From: CAYMZZ01 sp047600605
GTDB lineage: Bacteria; Bacteroidota; Bacteroidia; Chitinophagales; Chitinophagaceae
Assembly (NCBI GenBank): GCA_047600605.1
Contig: JASGKK010000002.1
Span: 1,054,001-1,118,000 of the forward strand
DNA length: 64,000 nt
Direction of reading: 5' to 3'
In this document: in pieces, positions 53,083 to 61,867 of the stretch
How positions within the stretch are numbered: the first letter of the stretch is position 1
How the letters are laid out: each line of letters starts with the position of its first letter
Notes under the pieces: model-generated
The model's database searches: none
What the model was told of the DNA's origin: nothing
Seen by the model: only the letters and a program-made list of their open reading frames with translations
Made by a program: the position numbers and the translations under genes

Positions 53083-53712
53083 TTATAAGCCTAGGTTTCC
53101 CTTACCATTGTTTTCCTGTAGACTGAGTAGCGTATTGATGTCTTCCAGATCAATACTTTTTCTGCTGCTCAAATAATTGATGATTCCTGTTTGTATAGCC
53201 ACTTCTCTTTGCATGAGGGGATGAGAGTCTATTTTTGTTTGAAAGTCTTTGTCAGCATTAAAATCGAGAGATTCCAGCTCTTGAATGTACATATCAACGG
53301 AATCTGTAGCAACAGTTGAAATGTCTTTTAATCTTGATTCTTGTTTGTCGATCAGGAAATCCAGCGTTTCTGCAATTGAAGTGCAGGCATCAAGTGCTGA
53401 GGAGACCAAAATGGTGTCAAAGTCTTCAGTATCGGGCGTGTTTTTTTCTACTGTAAGCAGAAATTTTTTAGCCAAGGGTTTATCAATACCCTCATTCAGT
53501 ATGCAACCCAACACAAAATCTATGGCAGTTCGTAAGACGGAGCTATCGCCAAATTGGAAATTAGCGGAAAAATAAACATAGTTTGGATAAAGTCGTTCAC
53601 AGGTAAGGTAGGCAAAAATCAACTGTTTTTTAAACTCTAAACTGTTGAGGCTGTTGATGTCAAGAGGTGTCATTCGTTGATAATTATATGTAGGAATTGT
53701 TTGAGTCTCCAA
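53083..53712 (-). CDS. DUF416 (YjaG-like) family protein
   Basis: The 209-residue cytoplasmic protein has FKKQLIFAYLTCERLYPNYV (about residue 28) and FGDSSVLRTAIDFVLG, the signature of DUF416, a helical family of unknown function known from E. coli YjaG. It is the first gene right of the RHS array and on the opposite strand. Relatives occur in core genomes and near toxin loci, so it may be an immunity-like passenger or an unrelated gene. Confidence 0.75.
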   Translation of the reverse strand: METQTIPTYNYQRMTPLDINSLNSLEFKKQLIFAYLTCERLYPNYVYFSANFQFGDSSVLRTAIDFVLGCILNEGIDKPLAKKFLLTVEKNTPDTEDFDTILVSSALDACTSIAETLDFLIDKQESRLKDISTVATDSVDMYIQELESLDFNADKDFQTKIDSHPLMQREVAIQTGIINYLSSRKSIDLEDINTLLSLQENNGKGNLGL

Positions 53713-53805
53713 ATCCTATCAGGTTTTTTCAAAATAAAGGATAAGTTAGGCTTTTATTTCACGGAAGAGCCGATCAACTCAAAAGAAATTAACCACTATA
53801 AAACA

Positions 53806-54099
53806 ATGGATAACTTTCCGGTTTTACAGGACAATCAGGTTGCATTGCTGCATGCACAACATTCAACAGGAATTGTGTTGAACGTGGATTTGCAACGTGC
53901 TGACTTTAGCGCTGCTCCAGAAATCTACCTGATTTTTGACGATGTAGATAAAGCCCGGGAGCACATCGGCCAGAAGATAAATCTGGTCAGCGACACTGAA
54001 TTTGTAGTTTATGATAAAGATCAGGAAGTGGTTTTGTATGTGGCTCCTCCGGGATCTTATTATTCCGAAAATCCTCCCCCATTTGTAAAGCGAACTTGA
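53806..54099 (+). CDS. Small hypothetical protein
   Basis: I start at ATG 53806 (MDNFPVLQDNQVALLHAQHS), giving 97 residues; the upstream extension is not protein-like. It has a beta-alpha pattern with IYLIFDDVDKAREHIG and EVVLYVAPPGSYYSENPP. No family is recognised. It lies at the right edge of the accessory region and could be a small immunity-type protein. Confidence 0.5.
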   Translation: MDNFPVLQDNQVALLHAQHSTGIVLNVDLQRADFSAAPEIYLIFDDVDKAREHIGQKINLVSDTEFVVYDKDQEVVLYVAPPGSYYSENPPPFVKRT

Positions 54100-54300
54100 G
54101 GGAAATAAATCAGGGATCAATGGCGCTATCGGAATTTTTCCAACCATTCAGCGGGGTTGCCTTTTAATCAGGAACTCTTTTTCAGTAATGCAACTCCTGA
54201 GGTGGAGATGTCGCTATTCGCCCTATACTTTGTCGTATTTGCACAACCTTAAGTCTGTTTTTGTTGCCGAGATTTGTTGTACAACAAAACGATCCTTCAT

Positions 54301-55236
54301 ATGAACAGGCATTTTCTAACCGGTCTTTCTCTTTTAATCGTATTGCTGATGGCATCCTGCCAGCAAAGCCCGAAGGAAGGAGAAAAAGATTCGGCAACGA
54401 CAAAAGACACGGATACGACCCGGCCGGTAAAACCGGCAGAGAGCGGCTATGCCGATGTAAATGGCCTAAAAATGTACTACGAAGTCTATGGTGCCGGTAA
54501 GCCCATTGTGCTGATCCATGGTTCTTTTATGAACATTCCCATGAACTGGGCGCATATCATACCTCTGCTGGCCAAAGACCGCAAAGTGGTGGTAGCCGAA
54601 ATGCAGGGCCATGGCCGTACCAAAGATATACCCCGCGCATTCAGTTACGAAGGCATGGCCGATGACGTATCCGGTCTGCTTAAGCAACTTAAAATAGACA
54701 GTGCCGACATCCTCGGGTATAGTATGGGCGGCAGCGTTGCTTTTCAGATGGCTATACGTCATCCGGAACAGGTACGCCGGCTTATCGTCTTATCTGGGAC
54801 CTATGCGCATAATGGCTGGTGGCCCGATGTGGAAGCGAGTTTTGCTACGTTTACCGGTGATATGTTTAAAGGAACACCGATACAAAAACAATACGACAGC
54901 CTGGGCAATGATCCGGCACGCTTTAACGACTATGTCAAAAAGGTATTGAGTCCTGACCTGAGGCCCTATGACTGGACAAAAGAAGTAAAGCAAATAAAAG
55001 CCCCGTTATTTATGGCGATTGGCGATGCCGACGGAGTACGATATGAACATGTCCTGGAACTGTTTCGGGCCAAAGGAGGCGGAAAGATGGGCGATATACA
55101 TGGACTGCCCCAATCAAGGCTGGCCATTCTTCCCGGTACCACACATATCGGTATGATGCTGCATGCTGACTGGCTGATACCCATGGTGACCGATTTTCTG
55201 GACTCAGACCTGAGTGCGACGCCCCCGGCATTTTGA
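54301..55236 (+). CDS. Alpha/beta hydrolase lipoprotein
   Basis: The ATG at 54301 gives a lipoprotein signal (MNRHFLTGLSLLIVLLMASC; lipobox MASC) and a 311-residue protein. The hydrolase has IVLIHGSFMNIPMNW (oxyanion motif), the nucleophile serine in LGYSMGGSVAFQ, Asp in AIGDADGVR and His in PGTTHIGMM. The fold matches haloperoxidase/epoxide-hydrolase-like esterases. Substrate unknown; it acts outside the cytoplasmic membrane. Confidence 0.85.
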   Translation: MNRHFLTGLSLLIVLLMASCQQSPKEGEKDSATTKDTDTTRPVKPAESGYADVNGLKMYYEVYGAGKPIVLIHGSFMNIPMNWAHIIPLLAKDRKVVVAEMQGHGRTKDIPRAFSYEGMADDVSGLLKQLKIDSADILGYSMGGSVAFQMAIRHPEQVRRLIVLSGTYAHNGWWPDVEASFATFTGDMFKGTPIQKQYDSLGNDPARFNDYVKKVLSPDLRPYDWTKEVKQIKAPLFMAIGDADGVRYEHVLELFRAKGGGKMGDIHGLPQSRLAILPGTTHIGMMLHADWLIPMVTDFLDSDLSATPPAF

Positions 55237-55320
55237 GGCAAAGGGAAAAGGGAAAGGTGAAAGGCAAAAGGTATAAAGGTTTAAGGAGTATAAAGGGTAT
55301 AAAAAGTTTAAAGGGTGCTG
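55237..55320. repeat. GTATAAAGG-type repeat patch
   Basis: AAGGGAAAAGGGAAAGGTG is followed by AGGTATAAAGGTTTAAGGAG and more units of the same family. It begins at the stop of the hydrolase gene and runs on the same strand sense as the patches at 27.3 and 28.7 kb. The rest of the 265-base gap shows nothing I can name. Confidence 0.65.
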
Positions 55321-55501
55321 GTTGTCCGGTCTGTGAGGATAAATATGAGATAAAGGAGGCTTGTAGTAGTAAACAGGCCCTAACCATGGGACTTGACGGG
55401 ACAGAACCCGGAGGTTTTTTGCATAAACAGATAGAAATATCCTATTCCTTCTGCCTTTCACCTTCTATCTTATTATTTAAATTCGTTATCAAATCAACCA
55501 G

Positions 55502-55981
55502 ATGGCAAACTCAACCAAACGTCCTTCGCCTTACGGCCCGCGTAAGTTTGTGAGCATTGACGATTATCATTCTTCTTTCGATGGAGAAGTAAGAAAAATA
55601 CTCGATCAGATGCGGGCCGCTATCCGGCAGGCAGCTCCTAAAGCCAGCGAAGTGATCAGCTATAATATGCCGGCGTTTAAAGGAAATAAAAACCTGGTGT
55701 ATTATGCGGCTAATAAAGAACACCTGGGCTTTTATCCGACTCCATTGCCGGAAGAGTTGTTTGCCAAAGACCTGCAGGGATACCAGCGTTCCAAAGGCGC
55801 TATCCAGTTTCCCTATAACAAATCCTTTCCGGCAGCGCTGGTAAAAAAGATTGTCAGCTACCGCGTAAAGGTTGATGCGGAGGCAGTAAATGTGAAGCCG
55901 GTTAAAGCCGCATCCAAAACAGCGAAGAAAACTGTGGCAACCAAAAAGAAAACAGCTGTTAAATCAAAGAGCCGTAAATAA
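55502..55981 (+). CDS. DUF1801 family protein with lysine-rich tail
   Basis: The 159-residue protein has the DUF1801 core: MRAAIRQAAPKASEVISYNM, PAFKGNKNLVYYAANKEHLG and KGAIQFPYNKSFPAALVKKI. This is the fold of Bacillus YdhG, described as an iron chaperone-like protein. The last 35 residues are almost entirely Lys, Ala and Thr (KKTVATKKKTAVKSKSRK), resembling histone-like tails of Bacteroidota. The tail suggests nucleic-acid contact, but this is inference. Confidence 0.8.
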   Translation: MANSTKRPSPYGPRKFVSIDDYHSSFDGEVRKILDQMRAAIRQAAPKASEVISYNMPAFKGNKNLVYYAANKEHLGFYPTPLPEELFAKDLQGYQRSKGAIQFPYNKSFPAALVKKIVSYRVKVDAEAVNVKPVKAASKTAKKTVATKKKTAVKSKSRK

Positions 55982-56001
55982 CCAGTTCAGCCGGTATTTC
56001 A

Positions 56002-56089
56002 TTGTAGCGGCGCGATGCATTGGCAACCTTTTTCGTACAATTTGACGCTGCCGTTTTCTGTAGCACCGCAATGCATCGCGGCGCTACAA
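56002..56089. repeat. 88-bp element with 21-bp terminal inverted repeats (MITE-like)
   Basis: The arms TTGTAGCGGCGCGATGCATT... (56002-56022) and its complement (56069-56089) differ at one base. The 46-base centre has no coding sense. The arm contains GCGATGCATCGC-type sequence, also the core of the 24-bp palindrome at 29619. It looks like a small non-autonomous repeat. Confidence 0.7.
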
Positions 56090-56108
56090 AAGCATTTTTT
56101 GAGGTATA

Positions 56109-56143
56109 TAAAAAAGAAGGTCCGCAATATTTGCGGACCTTCT
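56109..56143 (-). terminator. Rho-independent terminator of the M1 peptidase gene
   Basis: AGAAGGTCCGCAA and its complement form a 13-bp stem with a 3-base loop (56115-56143). On the minus strand it is followed by TTTTTTATATA. It lies 30 bases after the peptidase stop. Confidence 0.8.
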
Positions 56144-56172
56144 GCCTTTTTCCTTACACCTCCAACCTTTTA

Positions 56173-58554
56173 TCAGAATCCTTTTTTCTCAGCCGCTTTC
56201 TGCATCGGGTTGATGCCTTGCGGTTGCTGTACATTTTGTTTTTGTTTAAACAACTGGAATTTGCTGGGGGCAGCAATAGTATTCCAGCTATTGTTTGTCT
56301 CATCGACATCAGCTGTTTCACGCATGGGATCCAGTTTAATAGAGGCCACTTCCTTATCCTTCATGAAGGTTTTGATCACCTTGCCTTCATTGGCACGCCA
56401 TACCTGTACAGGGATGCGCTCAATTTCCTTGCTGCCATCCTTGTAGGTCCATTCGATGATGATGGGCATCACGAGACCGCCTTTATTGCTGAAAGTAAGT
56501 TCATAGAAATGTTTGTTGCCGTATTTCTGTTTGCCGGCATCATCCATGCTTTCCACTTGTGATTTGAATTCTACGGCATATTTGGCGGTATCATGTTTTT
56601 CGATGCCGCGGTCATAACGCCAGTAGAAATCGCGCAGCGAGGTATCGCGGTCTGTTTCGAACACGATATTCTTATCGGTCTTGTTGCGGATCTTCGACAG
56701 GTCCTCAAAATCATTCACCATGGGTTTGGGCAGACCACGCATCACCACAGTATCGTTGCGCATGGGAGGAATAGCGGTCACATCCGGTTTGGCATATTTT
56801 ACGGTGTCGAGTGAAATATCAACCGCATCGGTGCCAAAGAACCAGCCTCTCCAGAACCAGTCGAGGTCCTCGCCGGTGGCATCTTCGATTGTGCGGAAGA
56901 AATCGGCCGGTGTGGGCGATTTGAAAGCCCAGCGGCGTGCATATTCCTTAAAGGCATAATCAAACAGCTCGCGTCCCACGATGGTCTCACGGAGTATGTT
57001 AAGTGCGGTAGCCGGTTTGTCGTATGCGTTTGCACCGAAGTTGTTGATGTTTTCTGAATTGGTCATGATTGGCTCCAGCTGATCTTTGGGAAGCTTCATG
57101 TAGTTGGTGATGGTCCAGGGAGCACCTTCGCTGGAAGGGAAGGTATTATCCCACAACTCCTGGGTCAGGTACTGCAGGTAAGAGTTGAGGCCCTCATCCA
57201 TCCAGCTCCACTGACGCTCATCGCTGTTGACGATCATCGGGAAGAAGTTGTGACCTACTTCATGAATGATCACATAGATAGCGGCATTGCGTGAGCTTTC
57301 GGTATAGCTGCCATCTTTCTGTGCACGACCGGGGTTGAAGCAGATCATGGGATATTCCATACCCTGGTTGCCTTCTACCGATTGAGCTACGGGATAAGGG
57401 TAGGGGATAGAAAATTTAGAATAGGTTTTGATCGTATGTGCCACGGCTTTGGTAGAGTAGCGACGATAGATAGGATACGCTTCTTTACCATAAAAACTCA
57501 TAGCCATTACTTTTTTGCCTTCTACAGTCACCGGCAAGGCATCCCATACAAAACGGCGGCTGCTGGTCCAGGCAAAGTCGCGTACATTATCGGCTTTATA
57601 GATCCAGGTTTTTTTAGCTGTACTTTTTTTGGCAGCAGCTTTTTCAGCCTCATCCAGTGTTACGATCTCAACAGGCTCTTTGCTGGTCTGTGCTTTCTGC
57701 CAGCGGGAAGCCTGGGTAGGATTGAGATTCTGTGTATAGTTGAGACACTCACCGGTAGAACCAACCACGTGGTCGGCCGGTACGGTCATCTGTACTTTGA
57801 AATTGCCAAAGCTGAGTGCAAACTCACCACGACCGGTGAACTGATGATTCTGCCAGCCCTGGTCATCACTGTATTTACAGAGGCGGGGATACCATTGCGT
57901 CATGGTATAGGCATTGTTGCCATCATCAAAACTTTCGTAACCGCCGCGTGCACCACCATAACGCTGGAAGTCGCCGCGATTGGCCAGCTTGTAGCTCCAG
58001 TCGATCTTGAAGACAAACTTCTGACCGGGCTTGAGCGGAGCGGGTAGCTCGATGCGCATCATGGTTTTGTTGAGCAGGCTTTTTAATGGTTTGCCGGTGG
58101 CATCTACCAGTTTTGCTATCTGGAAGCCATAACCATTGTCTGATTTCTTTTCTTCCAGCACATCCAGCATTTTATCGGTTGCCTGGCGGGGCATGCTATT
58201 GCCCGACTGGTAGTTGGCATTGTTTACCGTGCTGTGCTGGTTTTCGTCGAGCTGCAGCCAGAGATACGTAAGCACATCGGGTGAATTGTTGAAATAGGTG
58301 ATGGTTTCGGAGCCCGTCAGCTTATTGTTGGGCTCGTCCAGTTCACACTTGATGTCGTAGTCGATCCGCTGCTGCCAGTACTTGGGACCGGGGGCGCCGC
58401 TGGCGGTACGGTATTCATTAGGCGTAGGCAAAATAGTGCCCAGCTGCTCAAATTTGTTACCATGGTTGCTGCCAGGGTTGTTTTGGATGTTTTGCGCCTG
58501 ACTGCTAAAGAACAGGCCAGTGAGCGCAATAAAAAAAGGAAGTACCTTTTTCAT
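56173..58554 (-). CDS. Secreted M1 family metallopeptidase
   Basis: The ATG at 58554 starts a signal peptide (MKKVLPFFIALTGLFFSSQA) and a 793-residue protein. The zinc site is HEVGHNFFP (HExxH, about residue 434), with the third ligand in SWMDEGLNSYLQYL. The N-terminal aminopeptidase-N-like saddle domain contains YLWLQLDENQHSTV. The M1 exopeptidase motif GxMEN is replaced by NQGMEYPM, as in the Bacteroidota subgroup. It probably trims peptides outside the cytoplasm. HupE and DUF6702 genes follow the usual local order for the phylum. Confidence 0.88.
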   Translation of the reverse strand: MKKVLPFFIALTGLFFSSQAQNIQNNPGSNHGNKFEQLGTILPTPNEYRTASGAPGPKYWQQRIDYDIKCELDEPNNKLTGSETITYFNNSPDVLTYLWLQLDENQHSTVNNANYQSGNSMPRQATDKMLDVLEEKKSDNGYGFQIAKLVDATGKPLKSLLNKTMMRIELPAPLKPGQKFVFKIDWSYKLANRGDFQRYGGARGGYESFDDGNNAYTMTQWYPRLCKYSDDQGWQNHQFTGRGEFALSFGNFKVQMTVPADHVVGSTGECLNYTQNLNPTQASRWQKAQTSKEPVEIVTLDEAEKAAAKKSTAKKTWIYKADNVRDFAWTSSRRFVWDALPVTVEGKKVMAMSFYGKEAYPIYRRYSTKAVAHTIKTYSKFSIPYPYPVAQSVEGNQGMEYPMICFNPGRAQKDGSYTESSRNAAIYVIIHEVGHNFFPMIVNSDERQWSWMDEGLNSYLQYLTQELWDNTFPSSEGAPWTITNYMKLPKDQLEPIMTNSENINNFGANAYDKPATALNILRETIVGRELFDYAFKEYARRWAFKSPTPADFFRTIEDATGEDLDWFWRGWFFGTDAVDISLDTVKYAKPDVTAIPPMRNDTVVMRGLPKPMVNDFEDLSKIRNKTDKNIVFETDRDTSLRDFYWRYDRGIEKHDTAKYAVEFKSQVESMDDAGKQKYGNKHFYELTFSNKGGLVMPIIIEWTYKDGSKEIERIPVQVWRANEGKVIKTFMKDKEVASIKLDPMRETADVDETNNSWNTIAAPSKFQLFKQKQNVQQPQGINPMQKAAEKKGF

Positions 58555-58579
58555 GTTGATTGTTTTTATATCAGGAGTG

Positions 58580-59155
58580 TCAGGGAATACGTTCAAGAGC
58601 CATTTTTAACGACATCAGAAAAACACCACCGGAGAGGAATAATACCCACTCCCGCCGGTTGGCCCGCAACAGACCGGTGATCAGCTGCGTCAACAGCAGC
58701 AGGATCAGCACCACCACTATCTGACCGGCTTCGAGGCCTACATTGAAGCCAAACAGGCTCCAGCCCAGTTGCTGATCTTCTGCCAGCATAAAGCGGATGG
58801 AATTGGCAAAACCCATTCCATGGATCAACCCGAAAAACAAAGCCAGGAAATAGTTGATGCGTACCGAACGCGGGGTAAATTTTTTCTGAAATACATTAAA
58901 AAAGGCGGTAAGTACAATGGTGACAGGGATCAGGAATTCCACCCATTTACCGGGGAAACGTACTACATCGAGTACACTTAACGCCAGGGTAATGGAGTGA
59001 CCAATGGTAAAGGCCGTGACCAGTATGAGCACCTGTTTCCAGTCGCGCAGCACATAGATGGCGCACAGTGCGGCAATAAACAGCTGATGATCCAGTGCAT
59101 CGGGGCTGATAATATGCTCCCAGCCCAGGCCAAAGTAAAATCCGAAGTCTCCCAT
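58580..59155 (-). CDS. HupE/UreJ family membrane protein
   Basis: I start at ATG 59155 (MGDFGFYFGLGWEHIISP), giving 191 residues; an upstream GTG would add 17. Five to six membrane segments carry the family signature, including DALDHQLFIAALCAIYVL, FTIGHSITLAL (histidine motif) and FGLIHGMGFANSI. HupE/UreJ proteins are linked to nickel or cobalt uptake in hydrogenase and urease clusters, but this Bacteroidota version has no such neighbours and its substrate is open. The start lies only 108 bases from the divergent DUF6702 gene. Confidence 0.8.
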   Translation of the reverse strand: MGDFGFYFGLGWEHIISPDALDHQLFIAALCAIYVLRDWKQVLILVTAFTIGHSITLALSVLDVVRFPGKWVEFLIPVTIVLTAFFNVFQKKFTPRSVRINYFLALFFGLIHGMGFANSIRFMLAEDQQLGWSLFGFNVGLEAGQIVVVLILLLLTQLITGLLRANRREWVLFLSGGVFLMSLKMALERIP

Positions 59156-59263
59156 GGTAGTTTGATCGCAAAACAGGGACAACCATTCCTGTAAAATCTG
59201 CGTCACTGTGTTGCGGGGATCAAAATAAGCCAGACTTTTGTAAGCGAAAAAAAAATTTGGTCA

Positions 59264-59821
59264 ATGGTAGCATGGTTCAATAAATGGCTGATGATGGCGC
59301 TGTTGTGCGGCGGATTTGTAAGTACGACAGTTGTCGGACCCGTAGCCGGCGCAAAACCTGTTCACACACCGGGCATTCCGCACCCGCTGCACCTGGGTGT
59401 TACCGAGGCTGAGCATAATGCTGCCGACCAGACCCTTGAGATCAGTTGCAAGCTGTTTTCGGACGATTTTGAACGTATTCTCGAAAAAGTATATGACCGG
59501 GATATTGACCTGATCAATCCATCCGACCGGGCTGCAGTACAGGCTGTGATCAATGATTATATCCGCAAGCACCTTTCCTTTAAAGTGGATGGCAAAGCAG
59601 TAACCTTCACCTGTATCGGTTTTGAGCCCGACCATGAAGCCACTTACAGCTATTTTCAGGCGGAGGGGATAAAAGAAGTGAAAAAGGTAGAAGTGACCAG
59701 CACGCTGATGTATGATCTGTTTGATGACCAGACCAACATTTTTCACATCAAGGTAAATGGTAAACGAAAGAGCAGCAAACTGAACTATCCGGCCAAAGTA
59801 ACCGAGATCAGTTTTCCCTGA
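59264..59821 (+). CDS. DUF6702 family secreted protein
   Basis: The 185-residue protein has a signal peptide (MVAWFNKWLMMALLCGGFVS...). The mature part begins with a His-Pro-Leu-His-Leu sequence (IPHPLHLGVTEAEHN) and has a DDFERILEKVYDRDIDL segment and several strands. DUF6702 proteins are commonly next to HupE/UreJ and M1 peptidases, as here. Function unknown; the N-terminal histidines could bind metal, an inference. Confidence 0.75.
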   Translation: MVAWFNKWLMMALLCGGFVSTTVVGPVAGAKPVHTPGIPHPLHLGVTEAEHNAADQTLEISCKLFSDDFERILEKVYDRDIDLINPSDRAAVQAVINDYIRKHLSFKVDGKAVTFTCIGFEPDHEATYSYFQAEGIKEVKKVEVTSTLMYDLFDDQTNIFHIKVNGKRKSSKLNYPAKVTEISFP

Positions 59822-59825
59822 TCAT

Positions 59826-61118
59826 TTATTCCTCCATTTCTTCGCGGATCTTTTCGCTGATCTTCACCAGTATCTTGTCAATACGGTGACCATCCATATC
59901 CACTATTTCAATGGTGAACCCTTTCCATTCCAGTTTATCGCCTGTATGGGGTATGCGTTCCAGTTTATGCAGGATAAAGCCGGCCAGGGTATCAAATTCC
60001 TGTTCGCCTTCGTGCATCCATTCCTGCTTTTCGAAACGGGTAAGGAAATCGTAAAAAGGAATCTGTGCATCTACCAGGTAAGAGCCGTCTTCGCGCTCTT
60101 TGATTTCATATTCAGGAATGTCAGGTTGCGGCATATCGCCGATAATGGCTTCCAGAATATCGTTGAGGGTGATCATACCCAGGATAGTACCGTATTCATC
60201 CACAATAAAACAGGAGTGCAGCTGCGATTCCTTGAATTTTTCCATAACCTGGAAAGCGGTGTTGTTTTCGGGAACAAACAGGGCCGGCTTCATCAGGTTT
60301 TTGAAGGGGATATTATCGGGATTGGTATAAAGGTCTTTAATGGACACCACGCCTTTGATATTGTCAATATCGCGCTCGCAGATGGGATACATGGAATGCG
60401 GTTCGCGCATGATCTTTTCCTTGATATCCTCTTCGGTATCTTCCGTATTGAACCATACGATATCACTCCGGTGGGTCATGAGTGAGGTAATATTGCGGTC
60501 GCTCAGGTGAAATACGCGTTCTATGATCTCCTGTTCGGTTTCTTCGATTGTGCCCTGCTCGGTACCCTCACTGATGATGGCCTTGATCTCTTCTTCCGTT
60601 ACCTGATTGTCGTTTGACTTGAGTTTGAATATAGAGATAATGGCATTACTGGATTTACTGAGCAACCAGATAAAGGGATAAGTGATCCGGCTGAGCACAT
60701 GCATGGGCCTTGCCACGGTTTTGGCAATGGCTTCGGGATTGGACAGTCCTAGACGTTTCGGTACCAGCTCTCCAAAAATGATCGTGAAATAGGTGATGAT
60801 GATAACTACAATGGCGGTAGCCAGGCCATGCGAGTAGGGCTGCAGTTTGGGCCATTGATTGAGGTATAAAGCAAAATCATCTGTGATCTTTTCACCGGAA
60901 TAGATACCGGTCATGATACCCACCACAGTGATGCCCATTTGTACAGTAGAAAGAAAGTTTTCCGGTTTATTGGCGAGTTTCAGTGCCTCTTTTGCCTCTT
61001 TATCCCCCCGGTTTGCCTGTGCTTCCAGTCTCGACTTCCTGGCCGACACCAGTGCAATTTCAGCCATGGAGAAGAGGCCATTCAGCAGGATCAGTCCTGC
61101 CAGTATGAGTATTTCCAT
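59826..61118 (-). CDS. CNNM/CorC-type hemolysin family protein with CBS domains
   Basis: The 430-residue protein has an N-terminal DUF21 transmembrane domain (four segments, LVPKRLGLSNPEAIAKTVAR after them). A pair of CBS domains follows (MTHRSDIVWFNTEDTEEDI; GVVSIKDLYTNP; DEYGTILGMITLNDILE), then a C-terminal CorC/HlyC domain (GFTIEIVDMDGHRIDKI). The family is implicated in Mg2+/Co2+ efflux. Its ATG directly follows the PAP2 stop codon, so the two are cotranscribed. Confidence 0.9.
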   Translation of the reverse strand: MEILILAGLILLNGLFSMAEIALVSARKSRLEAQANRGDKEAKEALKLANKPENFLSTVQMGITVVGIMTGIYSGEKITDDFALYLNQWPKLQPYSHGLATAIVVIIITYFTIIFGELVPKRLGLSNPEAIAKTVARPMHVLSRITYPFIWLLSKSSNAIISIFKLKSNDNQVTEEEIKAIISEGTEQGTIEETEQEIIERVFHLSDRNITSLMTHRSDIVWFNTEDTEEDIKEKIMREPHSMYPICERDIDNIKGVVSIKDLYTNPDNIPFKNLMKPALFVPENNTAFQVMEKFKESQLHSCFIVDEYGTILGMITLNDILEAIIGDMPQPDIPEYEIKEREDGSYLVDAQIPFYDFLTRFEKQEWMHEGEQEFDTLAGFILHKLERIPHTGDKLEWKGFTIEIVDMDGHRIDKILVKISEKIREEMEE

Positions 61119-61739
61119 TTAAGAAGACAACGTTGGTTGTTTATCGAAGATAATGAATCCGTAGCGCTTGTTATACAGGCGACCGGTCAATGTGCCTAAA
61201 ATGAGGCCGATTGTAGTGCCGGCAATCACATCAAACGGGTAATGTACACCTACGTAGATCTGGGCATAGCCAATAAGACCGGCCCACACGAAGCCGGTCA
61301 GAGCCCAGCGGCCCAGCCACTTACGGGTGGTAATAAAGAAAAAAGCGGCCATGCCGGTATGATTGGCAGCGTGATTGGAGGTAAAGCTGTGACCCGATGA
61401 GCAATAATTGACCAGCAGCCGCACTTTCATCATAAAATCGGGATCGTTGCAGGGGCGCATCCGTTCAAAATTGTGTTTGAACAGATAGGTGCCGGTCATA
61501 TCGGTGAGCGCCACTGTAGCGAGCATGAATAAAACCCACCAGGCTCCTTTTTCTTTAAAATTGAGCAAGGCAAAACTGATCAGAAACAGGTATAAGGGAG
61601 CCCAGTTGAGCGCATTACGCATAAAAGGCATTACTACATCAAACAGGGGATTGGTGAGCCGGCTATTGACCAGCATAAAAAGCCACTGATCCCATTGTTC
61701 GGCGGTATGAAGCACACCCGCCTGTAAGAATGAATCCAT
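61119..61739 (-). CDS. PAP2 family membrane phosphatase
   Basis: The 206-residue membrane protein has the three PAP2 motifs: KHNFERMRPC (K-x6-RP type), CSSGHSFTSNHAANHTG (SGH motif) and YVGVHYPFDVIAGTTIG (SR/H-xxxxxHxxxD type). It has about five membrane segments. Such enzymes dephosphorylate lipid phosphates, for example undecaprenyl diphosphate or phosphatidylglycerol phosphate. The gene abuts the hemolysin-family gene. Confidence 0.9.
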   Translation of the reverse strand: MDSFLQAGVLHTAEQWDQWLFMLVNSRLTNPLFDVVMPFMRNALNWAPLYLFLISFALLNFKEKGAWWVLFMLATVALTDMTGTYLFKHNFERMRPCNDPDFMMKVRLLVNYCSSGHSFTSNHAANHTGMAAFFFITTRKWLGRWALTGFVWAGLIGYAQIYVGVHYPFDVIAGTTIGLILGTLTGRLYNKRYGFIIFDKQPTLSS

Positions 61740-61867
61740 GGCGCAAATTTACCGAATTGCGGGCAATACGGGTAATCATCCGTTGCCGCTGATCCCGCCA
61801 TTACTTGTGCAAACGGATTAAAATGATTTTTTTTGCAATCCACCAGTCAACCCGTGGCTTTTAAATT

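Noticed and set aside
53677..53805. Upstream extension of the gene at 53806
   Set aside because: The added residues overlap the divergent DUF416 start region and are not protein-like.
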